Assembly: GCA_013698385.1 (NCBI GenBank)
Contig: JACCVB010000003.1
Span: 1-7,744 of the forward strand
Origin: Chloroflexota bacterium
GTDB taxonomy: Bacteria > Chloroflexota > Limnocylindria > Limnocylindrales > CSP1-4
DNA length: 7,744 bases
Direction of reading: 5' to 3'
The notes under the pieces are model-generated. The model did not search any database. It saw only the letters and a program-made list of their open reading frames with translations, and was not told the origin of the DNA. Positions 1 through 5,639 of the stretch are shown here, in pieces. The stretch's first letter is position 1. Every line of letters begins with the position of its first letter. Made by a program: the position numbers and the translations under genes.

Positions 1-990
1 TACGTGCCGGGCGCCCGGGTCGTGGCCAACTACGGTGCCGGCGCGGAACGGCGCGAGGCCTTCGCGGATCGCTTCGGCAGCCGCGCGCTCGACTCCATCG
101 AGGCCGTGTGTGCCGATCCGGAGGTCGAGCTCGTCGTCGTCTCGCTGCCCAACCAGCTGCACCTGGACGCGGTCCGGTCCGCGGCGGCCAACGGGAAGGC
201 GATCGCCTGCACGAAGCCCCTCGGCCGGAATGCCACAGAAGCGGCCGAGATGCTGGGGCTCGTGCGCGACTCCGGCGTCTTCAACGCCTACCTCGAGAAC
301 GTGGTCTTCAACCACGACATGGTCCGGATGCGCGAGATGATCCAGGCGGGCGCCATCGGCCGACCGACCACGTTCCGTGCCCGGGAGGGTCACAGCGGTC
401 CCCACGCGGCCCATTTCTGGGATGCCGACCTCGCCGGCGGCGGTGCCCTGCTGGACATGGCCTCGCACGGCGCGGAGGCCGCACGCTACATCTTCGGCAA
501 GGAGGTCGCGGTCCGCGACGTGTTCGCCTGGGGCGCCACCCTCGTGCACGGGGCGAAGACCACCGGCGAGGACAACGCGGTCATGCTCATCCGCTTCGAG
601 GACGACCGGGTCGCGACGGCCGACGTGTCGTGGTCGTCCAAGGGTGGCCTGGAAGGCCGGTTCGAGGCCTACGGCGATGCCGGCCGGATCGTCCAGGACA
701 ACAGCACGACCGTCCTGCGCGCGTTCATCGAACAGCCGGCGGGCTACCTCGGCGAGAAGGCCGACTCGGACACCGGGTGGGTGTTCCCGGTGCCGGACGA
801 GCCCTACGTCCACGGCCACGACGCGATGATGCAACACGTCGTGGGGGCATTTCGCGATGGGACGACCCCGCGCGAGACGTTCGAGGACGGATTCATCGTC
901 AACACGATCATCGACGCCGCCTACCGCTCGATCACGAGCGGACGGTGGGAGCCCGTCGAACCGATGCCCAGTCTGGGCGGCGAGGCATGA
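1..990 (+). CDS. Gfo/Idh/MocA-family oxidoreductase, 5' truncated
   Basis: This is an NAD(P)-dependent sugar or cyclitol dehydrogenase-like enzyme, presumably cytoplasmic. The reading frame is open from base 1 (first visible codon TAC), and the visible protein begins inside the Rossmann fold (ARVVANYGAGAERREAFADR), so the GxGxxG dinucleotide-binding loop and roughly the first 30 to 40 residues lie outside the window. The GTG at base 4 is therefore probably not the real start. Counting Tyr at base 1 as residue 1, the strand LVVVSLPNQLH is followed by the nicotinamide-site motif as TKP (Thr71-Lys72-Pro73, usually EKP), keeping the Lys. The C-terminal domain has GGGALLDMASHG with Asp152 and His156, the D-x3-H pair typical of the family. 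The stop TGA overlaps the ATG of the SIS gene (ATGA), so the two are probably translationally coupled. The substrate is unknown; the family includes inositol, glucose and amino-sugar dehydrogenases. Confidence 0.93.
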   Translation, partial: YVPGARVVANYGAGAERREAFADRFGSRALDSIEAVCADPEVELVVVSLPNQLHLDAVRSAAANGKAIACTKPLGRNATEAAEMLGLVRDSGVFNAYLENVVFNHDMVRMREMIQAGAIGRPTTFRAREGHSGPHAAHFWDADLAGGGALLDMASHGAEAARYIFGKEVAVRDVFAWGATLVHGAKTTGEDNAVMLIRFEDDRVATADVSWSSKGGLEGRFEAYGDAGRIVQDNSTTVLRAFIEQPAGYLGEKADSDTGWVFPVPDEPYVHGHDAMMQHVVGAFRDGTTPRETFEDGFIVNTIIDAAYRSITSGRWEPVEPMPSLGGEA

Positions 991-1802
991 CCCCCGTCAC
1001 GCCGCCCACGACCGCGGCCCCACCGGTGCTCACCTGGCTGGGCGAGGCGCAGACCCTGCTGGAGCGATTGGCGCACAGCCAGGCGGACGCGATGGAGCAG
1101 GCCAGCCGGTGGTGCGCCGAGGCGATCGAGGCGGACGGACTGGTCCATCTGTTCGGCACCGGACACTCGCGCATCCCGGTGGAGGAGATGTTCCCGCGTT
1201 ACGGGTCGTACCCGGGCTTCAACCCGATGGTCGAGCTGTCCATGACGTTCCACACCCAGGTGGTCGGGTCCAACGGTCAGCGCCAGGCGATGTTCATCGA
1301 GCGCATGCCGGGCCTCGCCGAGGTCATCCTGGACAACTTCACCTTCGGGTCGCGCGACCTGATGATCGTGTTCTCGGCCGGGGGCACGACCGCCGTGCCG
1401 ATCGAGATGGCCCGCGGCGCTCGACGGCGTGGGCTTCGGGTCATCGCGGTCACCTCGGTCGCCCAGTCGATGTCGGGCGAGCCGGAGGCGGGCGTGGGCA
1501 GCCGGCTGCTCGATGAGGCCGACCTGGTCATCGACCTGTGCACCCCGCACGCCGACGCCCTGATCCAGATCGACGGCGTCGAGACTCCGATCGGGCCCGG
1601 CTCCACGATCACCGCGATCGCCATCGTCAATTGCATCAAGGTCCGAACGGCCCAGCTCCTCGCAGAGCGCGGAGCGCTGCCACCGGCCATCACCCGAGCG
1701 TCGGTCGTCGGCGCCGAACGCTCGCGGGAACTATTCGATGCCGCATATCGAGAGCACGCGCGACGAGTCGCGCGTGTCATCGGCCAACAGGGAGGTGGGT
1801 GA
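987..1802 (+). CDS. SIS-domain sugar isomerase-like protein (UPF0309 type)
   Basis: This 271-residue protein is a SIS (sugar isomerase) domain protein, a fold that binds phosphosugars. An N-terminal helical segment (about residues 12-48) precedes the first SIS strand and loop FGTGHS (56-61), followed by RIPVEEMFPRYGSYPGF. The second phosphate-binding stretch is FSAGGTTAVPIEMA (from residue 129), then RGLRVIAVTS. The C-terminal part contains DALIQIDGVETPIGPGSTITA and a helix with IAIVNCIKVRTAQLLAERG. This order resembles the UPF0309/SIS_2 group rather than GlmS, AgaS or MurQ, but the reaction is not established. The ATG was chosen because it forms an ATGA overlap with the oxidoreductase stop and begins where the SIS homology plausibly starts; GGGCGG lies six bases upstream as a weak ribosome site. 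Its place between a dehydrogenase and a sugar importer suggests it acts on a phosphorylated intermediate made by the ROK kinase. The last codons carry a strong inverted repeat (1755-1776). Confidence 0.9.
   Translation: MTPVTPPTTAAPPVLTWLGEAQTLLERLAHSQADAMEQASRWCAEAIEADGLVHLFGTGHSRIPVEEMFPRYGSYPGFNPMVELSMTFHTQVVGSNGQRQAMFIERMPGLAEVILDNFTFGSRDLMIVFSAGGTTAVPIEMARGARRRGLRVIAVTSVAQSMSGEPEAGVGSRLLDEADLVIDLCTPHADALIQIDGVETPIGPGSTITAIAIVNCIKVRTAQLLAERGALPPAITRASVVGAERSRELFDAAYREHARRVARVIGQQGGG
1755..1776. promoter_or_regulatory. 10-bp-arm inverted repeat, candidate operator or hairpin
   Basis: CACGCGCGAC (1755-1764) and GTCGCGCGTG (1767-1776) are exact reverse complements separated by only GA. The repeat lies in the last codons of the SIS gene (His-Ala-Arg-Arg-Val-Ala-Arg region), about 120 bp upstream of the binding-protein start codon. 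The very short spacer suits a dimeric repressor site on DNA; as RNA it would have to open a pair to form a loop. GC-rich coding sequence gives such repeats by chance fairly often, so the function is inferred from position only. Confidence 0.35.
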
Positions 1803-1825
1803 CGGAGCGACGCCCGCGTTACATT
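1799..1825 (+). promoter_or_regulatory. weak promoter-like pair upstream of the binding-protein gene
   Basis: GTGACG (1799-1804) and TACATT (1820-1825) are poor matches to -35 and -10 boxes, with 15 bp between them, in the most AT-containing part of the SIS to binding-protein gap. An internal promoter here would separate transporter expression from the upstream enzymes. The match is weak and the organism's sigma-factor preference is unknown. Confidence 0.15.
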
Positions 1826-1836
1826 CCAGCGATGAT

Positions 1837-1873
1837 GGTCCGACCGACGACCCACGAGGGGCACCGCGGTCGG
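1837..1873. promoter_or_regulatory. nested inverted repeats in the binding-protein leader
   Basis: CCGACCG (1840-1846) pairs exactly with CGGTCGG (1867-1873), and inside it CCC-ACGA-GGG (1851-1860) can form a small second hairpin. The left arm also overlaps GGTC-C-GACC (1837-1845), a short dyad that recalls the GGTC/GACC half-sites of some HutC-type GntR operators, although those usually have a two-base centre. The structure ends three bases before the AAGGAGGAG ribosome site, so it could be an operator or a leader structure affecting ribosome access. Short arms in GC-rich DNA make chance likely. Confidence 0.25.
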
Positions 1874-1876
1874 CAC

Positions 1877-1885
1877 AAGGAGGAG
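1877..1885 (+). promoter_or_regulatory. strong Shine-Dalgarno of the binding-protein gene
   Basis: AAGGAGGAG ends eight bases before the ATG at 1894 and is the only near-perfect ribosome-binding site in the window. It fixes the start: the reading frame is open further upstream, but only the ATG at 1894 gives a lipoprotein signal peptide directly after this site. Its strength fits a need for more binding protein than permease. Confidence 0.85.
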
Positions 1886-1893
1886 TCCAGCAG

Positions 1894-2979
1894 ATGAAAC
1901 GAATCGGAATGGTCCGCAGCCTCGTAGCGGTGGCCATCGCGGCGATCGCCGTCGGCGCTTGCTCGGGTGGAGCGTCCACCTCCCCCGCGGCGAGCGGCGG
2001 AACGGGCGCAGCCGCGAAGTACTCGATCGGATTCTCGAATCCGGGCGGCGTCGGCAACGGCTGGCGCGAGGCGATGCTCTGCTCGGCGAAGGCCCAGGCG
2101 GTCAAGTCGGGCGAAGTTTCCAAGGTCACGATCTTCCACCGCGAGACAGACGCGGCTGGGCAGCTCGCCGACATCCGGACGTTGATCGCCCAGGGCGTCA
2201 ACGCGATCATCATCAACCCGGCCGGGCCTGACGCCCTCAACCCGGCCATCGCCGAGGCCATCGCCGCCGGCATCACGGTCGTCGCGGTCGACGCCTCGGT
2301 CACGGCACCCGGCGCCTACAATCTTTCCAACGATCAGGAGCAGTACGCCTACCTCGGCGCCTCGTGGCTGTTCAAGGAGGGGATGGGCGGCAAGGGTGCC
2401 GTGGTCTACATGCGCGGCATCGCCGGTCACCCGGCCGACACCGATCGCGACACGGGCTTCCAACGGGCTCTCAAGGAGAACCCCGGCATCACGATCGCGA
2501 GCACCGCCGTCACGAAGTGGGACCCGAACACGGCGACCACCCAGATCAACGACCTCATGAGTGCGGGGACGAAGTTCGACGGCATCTGGACCTCGGGCGT
2601 CGACTCGAATATCGTTGACGCGCTCAAGGCCGCCGGCCATCCGTACGTGCCGATCGTCGGTGCGGACAATGCCGGCTTCGTCACCCAGTTGCTCGCGACC
2701 GACGGTCCCAAGGGCGCTGCGGTCACCAACCCGGCATCCATCGGCGGGGCAGGCGTCGCGCTCGCCCTCCAGATCCTCGACGGCAAGAAGCCCGCAGAGA
2801 CGACGGTCCACGTGACCCCGGAGCTGTGGAGCAACACCGACGACGCCGGCAAGGCGAAGCTCAAGGCGGCTGCCGACCCGTCGCTTCCCAAGACCTGGCC
2901 GCTCGGCCTGACGATCGCCGACTGGACCACCTATTCCAAGCCGGAATTGATCGCCTGCAAGGGCCCGGGCGAGGCGTAG
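1894..2979 (+). CDS. CUT2-type sugar-binding lipoprotein (RbsB/ChvE-like)
   Basis: This 361-residue extracytoplasmic substrate-binding protein (Peripla_BP_4 type) captures a sugar and delivers it to the two permeases. The N-terminus has positive charges (MKRIGMVR), a hydrophobic core (about residues 9-21) and a lipobox ending VGAC with Cys23 as the lipidation site, then a Ser/Ala/Gly/Thr linker to about residue 40. The mature domain begins YSIGFSNPGGVGNGWREAM, the usual first strand and ligand-contact region of this family; ITVVAVDASVTAPGAYNLSND and IWTSGVDSNIVDALKAAG are the equivalents of the hinge and second-domain motifs. Besides Cys23 there are only two cysteines, Cys63 in the first helix and Cys355 near the C-terminus, which could pair outside the cell. 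The ligand cannot be deduced. The gene stands apart from its neighbours by about 90 bp on each side, with a strong ribosome site in front and a hairpin behind. Confidence 0.95.
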   Translation: MKRIGMVRSLVAVAIAAIAVGACSGGASTSPAASGGTGAAAKYSIGFSNPGGVGNGWREAMLCSAKAQAVKSGEVSKVTIFHRETDAAGQLADIRTLIAQGVNAIIINPAGPDALNPAIAEAIAAGITVVAVDASVTAPGAYNLSNDQEQYAYLGASWLFKEGMGGKGAVVYMRGIAGHPADTDRDTGFQRALKENPGITIASTAVTKWDPNTATTQINDLMSAGTKFDGIWTSGVDSNIVDALKAAGHPYVPIVGADNAGFVTQLLATDGPKGAAVTNPASIGGAGVALALQILDGKKPAETTVHVTPELWSNTDDAGKAKLKAAADPSLPKTWPLGLTIADWTTYSKPELIACKGPGEA

Positions 2980-3007
2980 CCTCCCTGCTCACCTCAAGAC
3001 CAGTCAC

Positions 3008-3034
3008 GGGGGTGTCGGCTCCGCCGGCGCCCCC
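3008..3034 (+). terminator. intergenic hairpin after the binding-protein gene (mRNA stabiliser or partial terminator)
   Basis: GGGGGTGTCGGC (3008-3019) can pair with GCCGGCGCCCCC (3023-3034) as RNA: twelve consecutive pairs, two of them G-U, closing a UCC loop. It begins 28 bases after the binding-protein stop and ends 38 bases before the ATPase start. No T-tract follows, so it is not a standard intrinsic terminator. Hairpins at this position in sugar ABC operons (the malE-malF repeat is the known example) protect the upstream message or reduce downstream transcription. That role is inferred here. Confidence 0.55.
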
Positions 3035-3072
3035 ACGCCAAACCGAAGTTCCGCCAGGATGGGCTGCACCTG

Positions 3073-4638
3073 ATGCACAGCGCGCCTGACCTCCTGCTCG
3101 ACGCCACGGGAGTGGCCAAGCACTACGGCGCCGTCGTCGCCCTTCGTTCCGCCTCGCTGGCGGTTCGTCCAGGCGAGGTGCATGCGCTCATGGGCGCGAA
3201 CGGCGCCGGCAAGAGCACGCTCGTCAAGGTCCTCACCGGCGGTGTCCGACCAGACGGTGGGACGATCCTGGTGCGTGGCAAGCCATTCGCCGCTCGTTCG
3301 CCGGCCGAGGCACGCCGCGGTGGGATCGTCTCGGTCTACCAGGAGCCAGCCCTCATCCCGGACATCGACGTCCGGTCGAACCTCCGCCTCACGCAGTCGC
3401 CGATCGAGGCCACCCGTCACTGGCTCGCCGAGCTGGGCCTCCCCGACCTCGACCTCACTGACCTCGTCCGCGATCTGCCGCTCGCCACCCTCCGGATCAT
3501 CGACCTTGCCCGAGCGCTCGCGATCGAGCCGGATATCCTGATGCTCGATGAGATGACCGCCGCTCTCCCGGCCAACCTGACGGAGCACGTTCTCGAGGTC
3601 ATCGCTCGACAGAAGGGCACGGACCGGTCCGTCATCTTCATCTCCCACCGGCTCATCGAGATCGCCGCGGTCTGCGACCGTGCGACGGTCCTGCGCGAGG
3701 GCCAGACGGTCGGTGTCGTCGATGTCAGCCACGGCTCCGAGAACCGGATCGTCGCTCTGATGCTCGGCGACATGGTCCGCGACCTTCCCGCTCGGGTCGC
3801 CGACGTTGCTTCGGCCTCCCCCCGTCCGGCCGACGCGGTCCCGCGGATCAGCGCTCGCAGCCTGAGCGCCGGGACGAAGCTGGCGGACGTCTCGTTCGAC
3901 CTGCACCAAGGCGAAGTCCTCGGCGTCGTCGCACTCGAGGGTCAGGGTCAGGACGAGCTCTTCGACATCCTCTCAGGCTCCGAACGGCCCGGCGGCGGCG
4001 AGCTCCTCGTCGACGGCACGGCGGTCTCGTTCCGCCATCCCGCGGATGCGATCCGGGCGGGCCTGGTCTACGTGCCGGCCGATCGCGCGGAAGCCCTGCT
4101 GATGCAGCGTTCGGTCCGCGAGAACATCGCGCTCCCGTTCACGACGCGCTTCGGCGCCTGGGGCCCGATCGACGTCGGCGGCGAACGCCGCAAGGTCGAC
4201 AAGGCGATCGCCACGCTCCAGATTGATACCAGGGCCGCAGCAGAGGTTCGTCGTCTGTCGGGCGGCAACCAGCAGAAAGTGACGATCGCCCGGTGGGTCG
4301 CGGGCGGCGTCCGGACGATGCTCTGCTTCGACCCGACCCGGGGCATCGACATCGGGACCAAGCAACAGATCTACCAGCTGCTTCGGGACCTTGCCTCGGA
4401 GGGCGCGGCGGTCCTCCTCTACACGTCGGAGCTCAAGGAGATCCAGCTTGCCTGCGATCGGGCGATCGTGATCTTCGGCGGTCGGATCGTTGCCGAGATC
4501 GACGTCGCGGACGCGGACGAGGCGACACTCCTGCGGGCCGCGTACGACCTCCGGCCCGAAGAGCTCATGCCGGAGGACGTCGCGTCGGCGGCGGTCGCCG
4601 TCGAGGCGGACCACCCCTCCCTGGTCGGCCCGACGTGA
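3073..4638 (+). CDS. CUT2-type sugar ABC transporter ATPase, two NBDs, one altered composite site
   Basis: This 521-residue RbsA/MglA-like protein has two fused nucleotide-binding domains and would energise the two permeases on the cytoplasmic membrane face. NBD1 has Walker A GANGAGKST (41-49), Q-loop Gln90, Walker B ILMLDE (Asp159, Glu160) and H-loop His192. Its signature position reads LPLATLR (135-141) instead of LSxGxxQ, and only about 45 residues separate it from the Q-loop. NBD2 has EGQGQDEL (289-296) at Walker A with no Lys-Ser/Thr, PADR in place of the usual PEDR, an intact signature LSGGNQQK (395-402), LCFDPTRG (417-424) at Walker B where LLDEPTRG is usual, and Ser452 at the H-loop position. 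So one composite ATP site looks complete and the other wholly altered. The ATG follows a weak AGGA/GGG site. The stop overlaps the GTG start of the first permease (GTGA). A tail of about 19 residues rich in Ala and Val follows the last conserved motif. Confidence 0.95.
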   Translation: MHSAPDLLLDATGVAKHYGAVVALRSASLAVRPGEVHALMGANGAGKSTLVKVLTGGVRPDGGTILVRGKPFAARSPAEARRGGIVSVYQEPALIPDIDVRSNLRLTQSPIEATRHWLAELGLPDLDLTDLVRDLPLATLRIIDLARALAIEPDILMLDEMTAALPANLTEHVLEVIARQKGTDRSVIFISHRLIEIAAVCDRATVLREGQTVGVVDVSHGSENRIVALMLGDMVRDLPARVADVASASPRPADAVPRISARSLSAGTKLADVSFDLHQGEVLGVVALEGQGQDELFDILSGSERPGGGELLVDGTAVSFRHPADAIRAGLVYVPADRAEALLMQRSVRENIALPFTTRFGAWGPIDVGGERRKVDKAIATLQIDTRAAAEVRRLSGGNQQKVTIARWVAGGVRTMLCFDPTRGIDIGTKQQIYQLLRDLASEGAAVLLYTSELKEIQLACDRAIVIFGGRIVAEIDVADADEATLLRAAYDLRPEELMPEDVASAAVAVEADHPSLVGPT

Positions 4639-5639
4639 GCGCCGGGATCGGCATGGTGCCCGGCGCGCGTGCACGCTCTGGCGATACCGCCGGAGCGTGG
4701 GCCCGGCGCAACGTCTGGACGCTCGGCCTGATCGGCCTGCTCCTCGCCTTCCTTGCGCTGACGAAGGTGATCCAGCCCAACTATGGGGCCCCCGGGATCC
4801 AGGGCCTCGCGATCTCCATCCTGCCGATCGCTTTCGCCGCGGTCGCCCAGGCGATCGTCGTCATCTCCGGAGGCATCGACCTCTCGGTCGGGTCGATGAT
4901 GGCGCTCGCCAGCGTCACGTCGGCGGTCCTGATGAAGGACCAGGGGGACGTCATCGGCGTGGCGGTCGTCGTCGGGGTCCTGCTGCTCGGCGCGACGGTC
5001 GGTGCGATCAACGGCGGTCTTGTCGTCGCGACGAAGGTGCCGGATATCGTGGTCACACTCGCGATGTCCTTCGTCTGGGCCGGGACTGCCCTGCTCATCC
5101 TGAATACCCCGGGCGGCGGCGCGGCACCGTGGCTGATGGCCATCATCTCGGGACCCCTTGGCAGTCCTTGGTTGCCGAAGGCGCTGATCGTGCTCGCGGT
5201 CGTCGTGGCCGTCGTCTGGCTCCCCCTACGACGATCGACGATGGGCCTGGCCCTGTACGCCGTGGGCAGCAGCCGGCTCGCCGCATTCCGAAGTGGGATC
5301 GCGGTCGGGAGGACGAAGATCATCGCGTATGCCCTGACCGGGTTCTTCTCCGCCATGGGGGGGCTGGCGCTTACCGCGAGCGGCGGGGTCGGAGCGCCGG
5401 TGCCCGGGTCCTACACGCTTCAGAGCGTGGCCGCGATCGTGCTCGGCGGCGTGAGTCTCGCCGGCGGACGCGGCGGCGTCCTGGGACCGATCATCGCGGT
5501 GATCGTCCTTGCACTCGTCCGGATCGACCTGACGTTTCTCGGCGTCGATCCAAATCTGTCGACCGCGATCCAGGGGGTGATCCTGATCGGCGTGGTGATG
5601 TTTGGCAGCCTCGTGGCGATGCGCAAGGTCCGGGCATGA
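4635..5639 (+). CDS. CUT2-type sugar ABC transporter permease 1 (RbsC-like)
   Basis: This 334-residue integral membrane protein of the BPD_transp_2 family forms half of the sugar channel. A hydrophilic N-terminus of about 26 residues (with an Arg-rich patch) precedes TM1 (about 28-46). The family hallmark SGGIDLSVGS sits at Gly79-Ser87 after the second helix, and the second hallmark AGGRGGVLGP around residues 276-285 before the penultimate helices; eight to ten membrane segments are apparent, and the C-terminus is short and basic (MRKVRA). The GTG start was chosen because it forms a GTGA overlap with the ATPase stop; an ATG at codon 7 (4653) is a possible alternative. There is no clear Shine-Dalgarno, so translation probably depends on coupling. 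It is clearly different from the second permease, so the channel is likely a heterodimer rather than the RbsC-type homodimer. Confidence 0.94.
   Translation: MSAGIGMVPGARARSGDTAGAWARRNVWTLGLIGLLLAFLALTKVIQPNYGAPGIQGLAISILPIAFAAVAQAIVVISGGIDLSVGSMMALASVTSAVLMKDQGDVIGVAVVVGVLLLGATVGAINGGLVVATKVPDIVVTLAMSFVWAGTALLILNTPGGGAAPWLMAIISGPLGSPWLPKALIVLAVVVAVVWLPLRRSTMGLALYAVGSSRLAAFRSGIAVGRTKIIAYALTGFFSAMGGLALTASGGVGAPVPGSYTLQSVAAIVLGGVSLAGGRGGVLGPIIAVIVLALVRIDLTFLGVDPNLSTAIQGVILIGVVMFGSLVAMRKVRA

Noticed and set aside
1738..1893. Upstream in-frame extension of the binding protein
   Set aside because: It would place about 52 hydrophilic residues before the signal peptide and overlap the SIS gene; the ATG at 1894 has the strong ribosome site and a normal lipoprotein N-terminus.
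1819..2811. Long antisense open frame opposite the binding-protein gene (330 codons)
   Set aside because: High-GC coding DNA leaves antisense frames open. The translation is Arg/Asp/Gly-rich without a recognisable domain, and the + strand gene has a full family match, a lipobox and a strong ribosome site.
3008..3034. Intrinsic transcription terminator ending the operon after the binding-protein gene
   Set aside because: No T-tract follows the stem, and the downstream genes are required parts of the same transporter. Partial termination or message protection remains possible.
2977..3072. Read-through of the TAG to fuse the binding protein with the ATPase, as the two genes are in the same frame with no further stop between them
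   Set aside because: The proteins act on opposite sides of the membrane, the ATPase has its own start, and a short stop-free gap is expected at this GC content.
3004..3909. Long antisense open frame opposite the ATPase gene (301 codons), and similar ones at 921-1550, 3973-4674, 5491-6285 and 6619-7566
   Set aside because: These are shadows of the + strand genes: composition is skewed to Arg, Pro, Asp and Ser, with no motifs and no ribosome sites.
4490..5635. N-terminal extension of the permease 2 frame (718 codons if taken from the first start)
   Set aside because: Only the part from 5636 resembles a protein family. The upstream part is out-of-frame Arg-rich translation of the ATPase and permease 1 genes.
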